A stretch of 64,000 nucleotides of DNA, from contig CAWHMT010000008.1 of the NCBI GenBank assembly GCA_963830455.1, forward strand, positions 62,001-126,000. Direction: 5' to 3'. The notes under the pieces are model-generated. The model saw only the letters and a list, made by a program, of their open reading frames with translations, was not told the DNA's origin and made no database searches. Below are positions 1 through 9,402 of this stretch, one piece after another. The position numbers and the translations under genes are program-made. Source of the DNA: 20CM-2-65-7 sp963830455. GTDB lineage: Bacteria; Gemmatimonadota; Gemmatimonadetes; Gemmatimonadales; GWC2-71-9. Position 1 is the first letter of the stretch. The number at the start of each line of letters is the position of its first letter.

Positions 1-841
1 TGGCCAGCGCGCGTCGAATCGCCGCATCGTCATCGGGCGTCCAGATGAACACGGGCCACCCCTTGGCCATGAGCCGTGCGGTGACGGCGGAATCCACCTC
101 GTGATTGATGCTGAGCAGGTCGGGCTTGATGAGCTTGCGCAGCGCCCGCCGGATCCACTCCTGGCGCACCATCCACGGCAGGTCCACGCGGTCCTCCGGC
201 TTGATCTCGGCAAGCAGCTCGGGATTCCAGTTCGTGTCCATGAAGATGAGCGCGGTGCGCACGTTGGGATCGAGCTGCTTCACGCGGCGCAGCACGAACG
301 GATTGAACGAGCTGAGCACGACGTAGTCGTAGGCGCCGTGGCGACGGATGATGTCCACAGCGCGCGCTTCGATCCCGGTCGCGCGTAGGCCGGGAACTTT
401 TAACTCGACCATGAGGATACCGCGCCCGTTCGCGGCGACGACGAAGTCCTCGAAGGTGTGGACGTTCGCGCCCGTCAGCTTGGGATCGAACTTGGGGCCG
501 AGGTCCAGGGCGAGCATCTGCGCGCACGTCAGGTCGCGCACCCGCCCCGATCCGGCCGTGAGCCGGTCCACGCTCAGATCATGGAAGATCACGACCTCGC
601 TGTCGGCGGTGCTCTGGCCATCGACGTCCACGCCATCCATACCGGCGGCGAATGCATGCTCGGCGGCGTACAGGCTGTTGTCGGGTCCGTGGACGCCGAA
701 ACCACGATGCGCGAAGACGAGCGGCCGCGCCGGCAGCGTGACGAGCCGGCCGGAGTACCGCGGCTCGCAGCCAAAGACGTAGAGCCCGAGGGAGACCAAC
801 GCCACCAGCACGACGCCCGCGATACGCCGTCTACGGACCAT
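1..841 (-). CDS. Glycerophosphodiester phosphodiesterase family protein, 3' end beyond window
   Basis: The family hydrolyses glycerophosphodiesters to glycerol-3-phosphate and an alcohol using a bound metal. Reading from ATG 841, about 280 residues are visible before the window edge. A basic, hydrophobic N-terminus (residues 1-25, with FGC near 23-25) suggests a membrane or lipid anchor. The signature begins FAHRGFG (His45-Arg46), continues to Asp72-x-Asp74, and ends FHD (His87-Asp88). Two positions that are normally Glu, in PENT and in E-x-D, read Asp here (PDNS at 53-56, and Asp72). The start overlaps the stop of the upstream oxidase gene by 11 bases, so the two are probably co-translated. 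The family call is firm; the substrate is unknown. Confidence 0.85.
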   Translation of the reverse strand, partial: MVRRRRIAGVVLVALVSLGLYVFGCEPRYSGRLVTLPARPLVFAHRGFGVHGPDNSLYAAEHAFAAGMDGVDVDGQSTADSEVVIFHDLSVDRLTAGSGRVRDLTCAQMLALDLGPKFDPKLTGANVHTFEDFVVAANGRGILMVELKVPGLRATGIEARAVDIIRRHGAYDYVVLSSFNPFVLRRVKQLDPNVRTALIFMDTNWNPELLAEIKPEDRVDLPWMVRQEWIRRALRKLIKPDLLSINHEVDSAVTARLMAKGWPVFIWTPDDDAAIRRALA

Positions 842-2327
842 GGCCATAGGCCTCGTAGAATTGGCTCGTGAACAGCTCGTCGGGATCGTAGAAGCGCTTG
901 CGCTCGAAGGCACGCCGCGCATTCGGATACGCCCGGTACAGCTGGTCGGGCGTGGGATAGAGCTGATAGGTCAGGTAGTAGGTACCGCCGAACTCGATGG
1001 CGGCCTCGACGAGCCGGCGGGTGACGTCGCGCGCGCGCCTCTGTGACGCCGAGTCGAGCCCGACGTTGCTCATCTGGATGATCGCGAAGGCGGGCCGCGC
1101 CGGCGCGTACGCGAGCATCGGTATGGCATTGGGCCTGACGTAGCGCACCGTCGAGCTGATGACGTTCATGCGCCCCTTGCTCAGAATGGCGCGGAAACGG
1201 TCCATGAACGGGACGAAGTTCTCGACGGGGATGTAGTACTCCTGGAGGATGTCGGTCTTGCGCCGGCTGTGATAGGCGAGCAGCTCCAGCGGCGCCAGGG
1301 GCGGCCGCATTGCGTTGTTGCGTGACATCACCCGCCGCTCGCCCGTGCCCAGCTCGATCTTTTTCTGCAGCCGCCAGCGCAGCGTCTTCGCCCAATCGAA
1401 GCGGCGCGACAGCTCGAGGAAGAAGCGGTCGCGCAGGACGTGCTGCTCTTCGGTGAGCGCGAACGACGCCGTATCGCCGGGCGACGCGTGGCGCCAGGTG
1501 ACGACCGCCATCTCGCGCAGGAACGCCGCCGAATCGGGATCGATCGACGGCCGCGCCAGCAGGAACACCACGCCGCTGTCGGTCTGAATGCGTTGCGCGA
1601 AATAGGCGGGAAAGTCCTGGTAGTCGACGATCGTGGCCCGCTGCTCGTACAGCTCGTCGGGGGCGACGTGCAGCGTCACGTCGAGGATGATGCCGTACAG
1701 GCCGTAGCCGCCGATCACCAGACCGAACAGCTCGCGGTTCTCGCGGCGGCTCACCTCGACCACCCGGCCGTCGGCGAGCAGCAGCCCGAAACGCTCCACG
1801 ACGTCGACGACCTGGGTCACGTCGAGGTCGCGTCCGTGCGCGTTGGCGGAGAGCGTGCCGCCGACGGTGAAGATGTTGGACGACTGCATGACCTTGAGGG
1901 CCAGGCGGTGGGGCGCGAGGGCGCGCTGCAGCTCATCCCAGGTGGCGCCGCTTTGGACGGTGACGGTGCGTTGGACGGTGTCGATCGCGAGGATGCGGTT
2001 GAAGCCACGCATGTCGAGACGCACGCCGCCCGCGCTGTAGGTGTGGCCCCCCTGGCTGTGGCGGCTGCCGGCGATCGAGACCTTGAGGCCGCGCGCGCGC
2101 GCGTCGCGCAACACGGCGCGAAGCTGATCAACGTCGCGGGCGTGCTCGAGGCGCGCGATGCGCGCTGGGGCAATGCGGGCGACATCGCTCGCGAGCAATG
2201 GATCGGAGGAGCGGAACCAGCTGCCGTAGGGGATCGCGAAGGTGCTGGCGTACGCGAGCAGCGCGAGCAGGGCGGCGGCGGCGGTGGCGGCGATCAGCCG
2301 GCCGCGACGCGGGCGCAGGGGATGCAT
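831..2327 (-). CDS. Membrane-anchored FAD-linked oxidase (VAO/sugar-lactone oxidase type)
   Basis: This 498-residue flavoenzyme has an N-terminal hydrophobic segment at residues 11-26. The FAD-binding type 4 domain follows, with GSRHSQGG around residues 88-95, where His90 is a candidate for covalent flavin attachment as in many VAO-family enzymes. NIFTVGGTLSANAHGRD and GGYGLYGIILDVTL are further FAD-domain signatures. The C-terminal end (YDPDELF, then FYEAYG) matches the aldonolactone oxidase/cytokinin dehydrogenase group. It lies upstream of the GDPD gene in the same direction. The substrate cannot be read from sequence; a sugar-alcohol or lactone is a guess from family. Confidence 0.8.
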   Translation of the reverse strand: MHPLRPRRGRLIAATAAAALLALLAYASTFAIPYGSWFRSSDPLLASDVARIAPARIARLEHARDVDQLRAVLRDARARGLKVSIAGSRHSQGGHTYSAGGVRLDMRGFNRILAIDTVQRTVTVQSGATWDELQRALAPHRLALKVMQSSNIFTVGGTLSANAHGRDLDVTQVVDVVERFGLLLADGRVVEVSRRENRELFGLVIGGYGLYGIILDVTLHVAPDELYEQRATIVDYQDFPAYFAQRIQTDSGVVFLLARPSIDPDSAAFLREMAVVTWRHASPGDTASFALTEEQHVLRDRFFLELSRRFDWAKTLRWRLQKKIELGTGERRVMSRNNAMRPPLAPLELLAYHSRRKTDILQEYYIPVENFVPFMDRFRAILSKGRMNVISSTVRYVRPNAIPMLAYAPARPAFAIIQMSNVGLDSASQRRARDVTRRLVEAAIEFGGTYYLTYQLYPTPDQLYRAYPNARRAFERKRFYDPDELFTSQFYEAYGHGP

Positions 2328-2469
2328 CGGGCACCAGAGTACAGCTTTGGGGGCGCAAAAACAAACGGCAATCCGCGCTCTTTCTTCGTCCTACCGCCGA
2401 TTTCGGACACGGTAGCGAGTGCCAGTCCGGCGAGCTAGCATAGGCATCCTCTCCAACCTCGATGATGTC

Positions 2470-5400
2470 ATGCGTTACTCCGCCATCATGCTCGCTGCTG
2501 TTTTCTGCTGCACGTCGCGCGTTGAAGCGCAGGGCACCCGGCTGTTGCGCCAACCCACGGTGAGCGCGACCCAGATCGCCTTCGCGTATGCGGGCGACAT
2601 CTGGGTCGTCAGTCGTGACGGTGGCGACGCGCGGCGGCTCACCAGTTTCCCCGGGGTGGAGTCCAACCCGCACTTCTCGCCCGACGGCAAGCAAATCGCC
2701 TTCACGATGGAGTACGGCGCAAACAACGATCTGTACGTGATCGACGCGACCGGCGGCGAACCGCAGCGGCTGACGTGGCATCCGGCGGCCGATATCGCGC
2801 GCGGTTGGACCGCCGACGGCCAGCGCATCCTGTTCAGCAGCGCCGCCATGCACGCGCCGGCGGTCGGTGTCCAGCAGTTGTGGACCATCGCGGTGAGCGG
2901 CGGCATGCCCGAGCGCATTCCACTCCCCGACGGACTGCGCGGTTCCTACTCGCCCGACGGCACCCGGCTCGCCTACGAGAAGACCACGCGCTGGGATGTC
3001 GAGTGGCGCAACTACCGCGGCGGCCAGACCCATCCGATCTCGATTTACACGATCGCCACGAAAGCAGTCGACACACTGCCGTCGGCGGGATCGCTCGATC
3101 TCGCGCCGGCGTGGATGGGGGCCGCGATCTATTTCATCTCGGATCGCGACTGGGCCGCCAACATCTGGAAGTACGACGTCGCGAGCAAACAGCTCACGCA
3201 GCTCACGCACTACAAAGAGTATGACGTCAAGACCATGGATGCGGCCGCCGGCGCCATCGTGTACGAGGAAGCCGGCTACCTCCATCTGCTCGACCCGGCC
3301 AGCGGCAAGGACCGTCAGCTCGAGATCTCTTGCCGCGGCGATCTGCCGTGGGCCGAGCCGCACTGGGTGAATGCGGCCCGGTGGATCGAATCGGCATCGC
3401 TGTCGCCCAGCGGCGCACGCGCGCTGTTCTCGGCCCGCGGCGAGATCTTCTCCGTGCCCGCGCAGAAGGGCGACGCGCGCAATCTCACCCGGACGCCGGG
3501 GGCCGCGGAGCGGACGCCGGTGTGGTCCCCGGACGGGAAACAGGTCGCGTGGTTCTCCGACGCGAGCGGCGAGTATCGGCTGATGATCGGAACGCAGGAG
3601 GGCCTGAGCGTGCCGCGCGAGATCAAGTTCGAGCACCCCACGTTCTTCCATACCGCCGATTGGTCGCCGGACGGCAAGTACATCGCGGTGACCGACGAAG
3701 GGCTGAACATGCTGGTGGTGGACGTCGCAACCGGCAAAGTCACCCCGATCGACACCGACACCTACGCGCACCCCGAGCGCACGTTCGAGCCGGTGTGGTC
3801 GCCCGACTCGCGCTGGCTCGCCTACGCCAAGCGGTTGCCGACTCAGTTCCACGCGCTGATGGCGTACTCCATGACGGACCGGAAAGCCTACCAGCTCACG
3901 GACGGGTTGTCGGACGCCGAGAGTCCCGCGTGGGATGCCGGCGGCAAGTATCTGTACTTCCTCGCGAGCACCGATTTCGGGCTCTCGAGCGGCTGGCTCG
4001 ATCTCAGCTCGTACGATCGCCACCTGCGCCGCGGCGTCTATCTGATGGTGCTTGCGGCCGACACGCCATCGCCGTTGCTGCCGGAAAGTGACGAAGAAAA
4101 GCACGATTCGACGCCGCCGGCCGATACCACGAAGGCCAAGTCGCGGGCCGAGGTCCGCATCGATCGTGGCGGCCTGAGCCAGCGGATCCTCGCGCTGGGC
4201 ATGCCGGTCCGCTCGTACACCGGCCTCGCCACGGCCGGCGAGGGGATCGTGTTCGTCAGCGAGGCGATCGAGAACCAACCGGGGCTGACGCTGCATCGCT
4301 ACGATCTCAAGAAACGCAAGTCAGAGAGCTTCGTCTCACCGGTGATGCGCTATAGTCTCTCGAACGACGGGAAAAAACTGTTGTACCAGAGCGGTGACAG
4401 CTGGATCATCACCGGAACCGAAGCAGCGCCCAAACCGGGTGAGGGGAAGATCACCGTCGATCTCCAGATGCGCCTCGAACCGCGCGCCGAGTGGCGGCAG
4501 ATCTTCCGGGAGGCGTGGCGGTTCGAGCGGGATTACCTATACGTCCCCAATCACCACGGCGCGGATTGGGACAAGGTGTACACGATGTACGCGCCATGGC
4601 TCCAGTCCCTGGGCCATCGCTCCGATCTCACCTACATGCTCGACCTGCTCGGCGGCGAGCTGTCGCTGGGCCACACCTTCACCTGCTGCGGCGACACGCC
4701 CGCGATCGACACGGTCAAGGTGGGGATGCTCGGCGTCGATTTCGCGATCGACAACGGGCGCTATCGCTTGACGCGCATCTTCTCCGGCGAGAACTGGAAT
4801 CCCGATCTCCGCGCTCCGCTCTCGGCGCCGGGTGTCAAGGCGCGGACCGGCGACTATCTCCTCGCTGTCAACGGCACCGAGCTGAAGCCGCCGACCAGCC
4901 CGTACGCCGCACTCGAGGGGACCGCCAATCGCCAGACCGCGCTGTTGCTCAACGACAAGCCGACGACGGCCGGTGCGTGGACGGTGACCGTGGTGCCGGT
5001 GAGTGATGAGGACGACCTGCGCACGCGCGCGTGGGTCGAGGACAATCGACGCGTCGTGGACTCGCTCTCAAAGGGCCGCCTCGCCTACGTCTGGCTCCCC
5101 AACACGGCCGATCAGGGCTACGAGTATTTCAACCGCTACTACTTCGCGCAGCAGGATCGCCAGGGCGTGATTCTGGACGAGCGGTTCAATGGGGGCGGCT
5201 ACATCGCCGACTATTTCGTCGACATCCTGGGGCGTCACCTGCGCGGCTACTTCAACAATCCGGTGGGCGCGCGACGCCCGTGGACCGAGCCGCTCACGGG
5301 CATCTTCGGGCCGAAGGTGATGCTCATCAATGAATACGCGGGCTCCGGCGGGGACATGCTGCCCTACATGTTTCACGAAATGCAGCTCGGTCCCTTGATC

Positions 5401-5694
5401 GGCACGCGCACGTGGGGCGGGCTCGTGGGGATCTGGGATACGCCGGGGCTCATCGACGGCGGGTTCATCACGGCGCCGCGCGGCGGCTTCTTCGACGTCG
5501 ATGGCAAGTGGGCGGTCGAGAACAGCGGCATCACGCCGGACATCGTGGTCCACCAGACGCCCGCGCTCGTAGCCCAGGGGCATGACCCGCAGCTCGAGCG
5601 GGCGGTACAGGAGGCGCTGCGGTTACTCGAGGCGACTCCGGTGAAGCTCCAACCGGAGCCGGCGCCGCCGATCCGCGTGCGGCGGCCGCAGTGA
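2470..5694 (+). CDS. Tricorn-like protease (S41 family, beta-propeller plus PDZ)
   Basis: A 1,074-residue exported peptidase. ATG 2470 is preferred over an upstream in-frame start at 2419 because it begins a clean signal peptide (MRYSAIMLAAVFCC...VEAQG). The N-terminal two thirds hold WD40/TolB-like blades (repeated SPDGK and WSPDGKYIA motifs). A C1 region, a PDZ-like domain (GDYLLAVNG) and the S41 core follow. Tricorn's catalytic residues have counterparts: His735 (SLGHTF), Ser959 (YAGSGGD) and Glu1017 (VENSG). The residue before the His is Gly where archaeal tricorn has Ser. Probably degrades peptides in the periplasm. It stands alone, divergent from the oxidase gene. Confidence 0.92.
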   Translation: MRYSAIMLAAVFCCTSRVEAQGTRLLRQPTVSATQIAFAYAGDIWVVSRDGGDARRLTSFPGVESNPHFSPDGKQIAFTMEYGANNDLYVIDATGGEPQRLTWHPAADIARGWTADGQRILFSSAAMHAPAVGVQQLWTIAVSGGMPERIPLPDGLRGSYSPDGTRLAYEKTTRWDVEWRNYRGGQTHPISIYTIATKAVDTLPSAGSLDLAPAWMGAAIYFISDRDWAANIWKYDVASKQLTQLTHYKEYDVKTMDAAAGAIVYEEAGYLHLLDPASGKDRQLEISCRGDLPWAEPHWVNAARWIESASLSPSGARALFSARGEIFSVPAQKGDARNLTRTPGAAERTPVWSPDGKQVAWFSDASGEYRLMIGTQEGLSVPREIKFEHPTFFHTADWSPDGKYIAVTDEGLNMLVVDVATGKVTPIDTDTYAHPERTFEPVWSPDSRWLAYAKRLPTQFHALMAYSMTDRKAYQLTDGLSDAESPAWDAGGKYLYFLASTDFGLSSGWLDLSSYDRHLRRGVYLMVLAADTPSPLLPESDEEKHDSTPPADTTKAKSRAEVRIDRGGLSQRILALGMPVRSYTGLATAGEGIVFVSEAIENQPGLTLHRYDLKKRKSESFVSPVMRYSLSNDGKKLLYQSGDSWIITGTEAAPKPGEGKITVDLQMRLEPRAEWRQIFREAWRFERDYLYVPNHHGADWDKVYTMYAPWLQSLGHRSDLTYMLDLLGGELSLGHTFTCCGDTPAIDTVKVGMLGVDFAIDNGRYRLTRIFSGENWNPDLRAPLSAPGVKARTGDYLLAVNGTELKPPTSPYAALEGTANRQTALLLNDKPTTAGAWTVTVVPVSDEDDLRTRAWVEDNRRVVDSLSKGRLAYVWLPNTADQGYEYFNRYYFAQQDRQGVILDERFNGGGYIADYFVDILGRHLRGYFNNPVGARRPWTEPLTGIFGPKVMLINEYAGSGGDMLPYMFHEMQLGPLIGTRTWGGLVGIWDTPGLIDGGFITAPRGGFFDVDGKWAVENSGITPDIVVHQTPALVAQGHDPQLERAVQEALRLLEATPVKLQPEPAPPIRVRRPQ

Positions 5695-5787
5695 CGAGGG
5701 GCCTGCGCCTCGGAATTACCGTTCCGGCGGTATGTACAGGTCGGTGCGGAGATGCTGCGACTTCGTGGTTTCGGGCATGACCTGAGA

Positions 5788-5817
5788 TTGCGGTGTCCTC
5801 GGCCGCCGTGGTAGTAT
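5788..5817 (+). promoter_or_regulatory. Candidate promoter of the DUF305-LVIVD pair
   Basis: TTGCGG at 5788-5793 and TAGTAT at 5812-5817 are 18 bases apart. The -10 ends 8 bases before ATG 5826, which would put the transcript start within a base or two of the start codon. No Shine-Dalgarno sequence precedes that ATG. A visual call only. Confidence 0.4.
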
Positions 5818-5825
5818 CCGAGAGC

Positions 5826-6467
5826 ATGATGCGTTTCATCCCCTGGCTATTGGCCGGTGCCTTCGCGGCGCAGACGTCGGCGGCCCCGGCCCAGACGCCT
5901 GCGACACCCCGTTCCCCCGCCCCGAGCCCGTCGGACAGCGGCCAGCGCGGTTACACGGCCGCGGACGTGCACTTCATGTCGGGAATGATCTATCACCACG
6001 CGCAGGCGCTGCTGATCGCGGGTTGGGCACCGTCGCACGGCGCGAGCGCGGATGTGCGGACGCTGTGCGAGCGCATCGTCAGGGGCCAGAAAGACGAGAT
6101 CGTCATCATGGCGCAGTGGCTGGCCGAGCGTCACGAGCCCGTGCCGCACCCCGAGCCCGAGCACATGATGCACGGGATGGCTGAGCACATGATGCCGGGC
6201 ATGCTCACGGACGCGCAGCTCGCGCAGCTCGATAAGGCGCGCGGCCCGGAGTTCGATGAGGTGTTCCTGCGTTTCATGATCCAGCACCACGAGGGTGCCA
6301 TCACGATGGTCAACGAGCTGTTCGCGAAGGGCGCGGGCGAAGAGAACCCGGTGTACAAGATCGCGAGCGGCGTGTTCGCAGATCAGACGACCGAAATCGA
6401 ACGGATGCAGCGCATGCTGGCCGACAAGATGTTCGGCCCTGGTCACGCCACCACCAATCCGAGATAG
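5826..6467 (+). CDS. DUF305 exported protein
   Basis: About 213 residues, starting at tandem ATGs (5826 and 5829) with a signal peptide ending near TSAAPAQ. The DUF305 fold is a ferritin-like four-helix bundle present twice in many members. Here the first half carries DVHFMSGMIYHHAQAL and the second FMIQHHEGAITMV; both pairs of adjacent His are typical of the family. A Met/His-rich linker (HMMHGMAEHMMPGM) could bind metal, possibly copper. The LVIVD lipoprotein gene starts 9 bases after its stop, so the two are one transcription unit. Molecular function is not established for the family. Confidence 0.85.
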   Translation: MMRFIPWLLAGAFAAQTSAAPAQTPATPRSPAPSPSDSGQRGYTAADVHFMSGMIYHHAQALLIAGWAPSHGASADVRTLCERIVRGQKDEIVIMAQWLAERHEPVPHPEPEHMMHGMAEHMMPGMLTDAQLAQLDKARGPEFDEVFLRFMIQHHEGAITMVNELFAKGAGEENPVYKIASGVFADQTTEIERMQRMLADKMFGPGHATTNPR

Positions 6468-6476
6468 GGATTCACC

Positions 6477-8462
6477 ATGACATCGTTCCGTAACCTGCTA
6501 GCCGCCGTCACCGCTCTCTCTCTCGCCGCGTGTGCGTCCGGCGGAGGCTCGCCGGCGGCGAACGTGACCACCGCGGCGCCGCGACCCGACCCGCGCGTCG
6601 GGCTCAAGGCGGGACTGCACAACGCGGCACAGGCGACGTGGAATATGCGGCTCGTCATCAACGTGCCGTCGCCCGCGAAGTTCGACAGCTCGACCAACTC
6701 CGATCTCGCGTTCTACAAGAATTACGCGATCCAGGGCAACTACAACGGCTTCCAGGTGTGGGACATTTCGAACCCGGCGCATCCCACGCTGAAGATCGGC
6801 TACTACTGCCCCGCCTCGCAGAGCGACGTGTCGGTGTTCCACAACCTGCTGTTCGTGTCGGGTGAAGGCACGGGCGGCCGGCTCGATTGCACCGGGCAGG
6901 GCGTACGGGACTCGGTCTCGACGGAACGGCTGCGCGGCATCCGCATTTTCGATATCACCGACATCGCAAATCCGAAATACATCACCAACGTGCAGACATG
7001 TCGTGGCTCGCACACGCACACGGTGGTGACGTCTCCCAACGACCCGGCGAACGTCTACATCTACGTCTCGGGCTCGGCGCCGGTGCGCTCGCCCAGCGAG
7101 CTGCCGGGCTGCGTGCGGCAATCGCCCGATTCCAATCCGAACAGCTCGCTGTTTCGGATCGAAGTGATCCGGGTGCCGCTCGCGGCGCCGCAGCAGGCGG
7201 CCATCGTCGGCGGGGCGAGATTCCTCGACTCACTCGCGGCGCCGCCGCAGCACGGTGAGGCGCCGGAGGACATCGCCGCGGCCAAGCGCGTCGCCGACAG
7301 TGCGCGCGCCCAGGGCGCGATCGTCGTCGAGCTCTTCGGCACGCAGCGCGTGCTGCCGAGCCGGTTCCAGACGATGCTGCTCGACAGCGTCGCGAAGGCG
7401 CGCGGAGCCCCCGCGGGCAGCCCGCCGACGGCGGCCGACACGCAAGCCTTACGCGATAGTGCTCAGGTGATCATCAACCGGATGTTCAACGCCAACCGGC
7501 GACGCACCGGACCCAACCAGTGCCACGACATCACGGTCTATCCCGCGATCGGCCTCGCGGGCGGCGCGTGCGGCGGCTACGGGATCCTGCTCGACATCAG
7601 GGATCCCGCGCATCCCCGGCGGCTCGCGGCCGTGTCCGATTCGAACTTCTCCTACTGGCACTCGGCGACGTTCAACAATGACGGGACGCAGATCCTGTTC
7701 ACCGACGAGTGGGGCGGCGGCGGCGGGCCGAAGTGCCGCTCGTTCGATAAGCCCGAGTGGGGGGCGGACGCGCTGTTCACGCTCGACAACGGGCAGATGA
7801 CGTTTCGGAGCTATTACAAGCTGTCCGCGGCGCAGACCGAAAATGAGAACTGCGTGGCGCACAACGGTTCGCTCATTCCGGTGCCGGGTCGCGACATCTT
7901 TGTGCAGTCGTGGTATCAGGGCGGCATATCGGTGTTCGACTGGACCGATGCCGCGCATCCCAAGGAGATCGCGTTCTTCGACCGCGGGCCGGCGGATTCG
8001 ACGAAGATGGCGGCCGGCGGGACGTGGTCGGCGTACTGGTACAACGGACACATTTACAGCTCCGAGATCGCGCGCGGGCTCGACGTGCTCGACCTACAGC
8101 CGAGCGGGTTGCTGTCGGCGAACGAGATCGCGGCGGCCAAGCTCGTGCACCTCGAGTACTTCAACACGCAGGATCAGCCCAAGCTCACATGGCCGGCGAG
8201 CTTCGCGGTGGCGCGGGCGTATGTGGATCAGCTCGCGCGCTCGAAGGCCCTGAGTCCGGAGCGGATCACGGCGGTCCGGCAGGCGCTCGATCGAGCGGAG
8301 CGGGCCAACGGCCAGGCGCAGCGGGATGCGTTGACACAGCTCGCAGCGTCACTCGGCCCGGACGCGGCGACGTCGAGCGACAAGGCGAAGGTGCAGAAGC
8401 TCGTGGGGGTGGTGGGCGAGCTGGCGAACGGAACGGCGGCGGGAGCGGGAGGTAGGGACTAG
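6477..8462 (+). CDS. LVIVD-repeat lipoprotein
   Basis: A 661-residue exported protein with lipobox LSLAAC at residues 15-20, so probably lipid-anchored. Repeated motifs such as VWDISNPAHP, IFDITDIANP, LLDIRDPAHPRRL and VFDWTDAAHPKEIA identify LVIVD repeats, expected to form a beta-propeller. The C-terminal 100 residues after the propeller are helical and Ala-rich. It is preceded by the DUF305 gene in one operon and followed by a strong hairpin terminator. The role is unknown; the DUF305 partner suggests a shared extracytoplasmic, perhaps metal-linked, job (inference). Confidence 0.85.
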   Translation: MTSFRNLLAAVTALSLAACASGGGSPAANVTTAAPRPDPRVGLKAGLHNAAQATWNMRLVINVPSPAKFDSSTNSDLAFYKNYAIQGNYNGFQVWDISNPAHPTLKIGYYCPASQSDVSVFHNLLFVSGEGTGGRLDCTGQGVRDSVSTERLRGIRIFDITDIANPKYITNVQTCRGSHTHTVVTSPNDPANVYIYVSGSAPVRSPSELPGCVRQSPDSNPNSSLFRIEVIRVPLAAPQQAAIVGGARFLDSLAAPPQHGEAPEDIAAAKRVADSARAQGAIVVELFGTQRVLPSRFQTMLLDSVAKARGAPAGSPPTAADTQALRDSAQVIINRMFNANRRRTGPNQCHDITVYPAIGLAGGACGGYGILLDIRDPAHPRRLAAVSDSNFSYWHSATFNNDGTQILFTDEWGGGGGPKCRSFDKPEWGADALFTLDNGQMTFRSYYKLSAAQTENENCVAHNGSLIPVPGRDIFVQSWYQGGISVFDWTDAAHPKEIAFFDRGPADSTKMAAGGTWSAYWYNGHIYSSEIARGLDVLDLQPSGLLSANEIAAAKLVHLEYFNTQDQPKLTWPASFAVARAYVDQLARSKALSPERITAVRQALDRAERANGQAQRDALTQLAASLGPDAATSSDKAKVQKLVGVVGELANGTAAGAGGRD

Positions 8463-8485
8463 GGTTGGGGATTAGGGGTTAGGGG
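8462..8485 (+). repeat. G-rich telomere-like words, G-quadruplex-capable
   Basis: Four G-runs (8462-8464, 8467-8470, 8475-8478, 8482-8485) are separated by TT, ATTA and TTA, which meets the canonical G-quadruplex pattern. The run starts within the LVIVD stop codon and abuts the terminator. A related copy sits at 51257-51287. Confidence 0.75.
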
Positions 8486-8516
8486 CCGGGATCGAGAGAT
8501 CCCGGCTTCTTTTTTG
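8485..8516 (+). terminator. Rho-independent terminator of the DUF305-LVIVD operon
   Basis: A perfect 9-bp stem (GCCGGGATC 8485-8493 with GATCCCGGC 8498-8506) closes a GAGA loop. It is followed by TTCTTTTTT (8507-8515). It lies 23 bases past the LVIVD stop and before the convergent TonB-like gene. Confidence 0.9.
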
Positions 8517-8523
8517 TCCTGCG

Positions 8524-9399
8524 CTACGGGCGACTTTGTACAGTGCCGGTTATTGTGGCCCGAGCGGCTTTGAAATCCAACGGCAGTCGCACGAGTGCCG
8601 GAACCAGGCAGCCGCCGATTTTCGCGGGCTGAAACCGGGCGGTCTTGAGGCCTTCGATGGCGACGGTCGCGAACTCGCTGTGCTGGGCCTCCAGAAGCTG
8701 GAGGGTGCCCGGCGCCATGACACTATCGGTCCCAATGATGAATTCGAGCAGTACGCGGCCGTCCACGCCTGCCTGAAGGAGACTCGAAGGGTAGCGGGAC
8801 ACGTGATAGTCGAGCACCGCGGGGTCGGACTCGGCAACAACCGCGGGGATGATCAACCGGAGCAACGCGACACTGGATTCCTTCGTGCGCGTGGTGTCAA
8901 CGAACCGCAGCACGATCTCGCCGTTTTCGCGACGGAGATCCTTTGAGGGCGGCGGGAACGCGTAATTGGAGTCCGCGCGCCTGATTGCCGCGATAACGCC
9001 GTCGACGATTTCCGCTGACGCGCTACTGACCACGATCGCGTCGTTGGTGAGCTTCCCCGTCCAGTCGAGCTGGAATCGGATGAGTCCGTGCAGACCGTAA
9101 GGCGCGAACGCGCTGCGGGGCTCTTGGGACTTCCGCCCGACCACCCGGGCGGCAAACGGCAGGCGCAGCATCGTGGGGCGATTGAAGTTGTCGCGGATCG
9201 CCTCGGCGACGCTCTGGTAGTCGGCGCGCCGCTCGCGCGAGCCGGCCGCCTTTGCGGGTGCCAGGCCGAGGATCACCGTGTCTGGGCGGATGTGGGCGGC
9301 GGTGTCGAAGGCGCAGGGCGCCTGGCCTTGCGGCAGCGCGGTCGCGGGGACCACGAGCGAGAGTATCAGCGGGAACGCGGTGACGGGGAGCAAGCGCAT
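8524..9399 (-). CDS. TonB-like secreted protein with two TonB-C-type regions
   Basis: A 291-residue protein with a signal peptide (MRLLPVTAFPLILSLVVPATALPQG). It has no transmembrane anchor like true TonB. The C-terminal 90 residues (YPSSLLQAGVDGRVLLEFIIGTD, then TARFQPAKIGGC) match the TonB C-terminal fold. An internal segment (HGLIRFQLDWTGKLTNDAI) looks like a second, degenerate copy. It is a clear paralogue of the protein at 16402-17265, sharing CxFDT, ADYxxxAEAIR and IRRADSxxAFxPPSKxL. Probably periplasmic; function is not known. Confidence 0.65.
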   Translation of the reverse strand: MRLLPVTAFPLILSLVVPATALPQGQAPCAFDTAAHIRPDTVILGLAPAKAAGSRERRADYQSVAEAIRDNFNRPTMLRLPFAARVVGRKSQEPRSAFAPYGLHGLIRFQLDWTGKLTNDAIVVSSASAEIVDGVIAAIRRADSNYAFPPPSKDLRRENGEIVLRFVDTTRTKESSVALLRLIIPAVVAESDPAVLDYHVSRYPSSLLQAGVDGRVLLEFIIGTDSVMAPGTLQLLEAQHSEFATVAIEGLKTARFQPAKIGGCLVPALVRLPLDFKAARATITGTVQSRP

Positions 9400-9402
9400 G
9401 GC

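Noticed and set aside
2128..4296. 722-residue open frame on the minus strand
   Set aside because: It is the antisense shadow of the tricorn-like gene; composition is Arg/Gly/His-rich with no recognisable domain.
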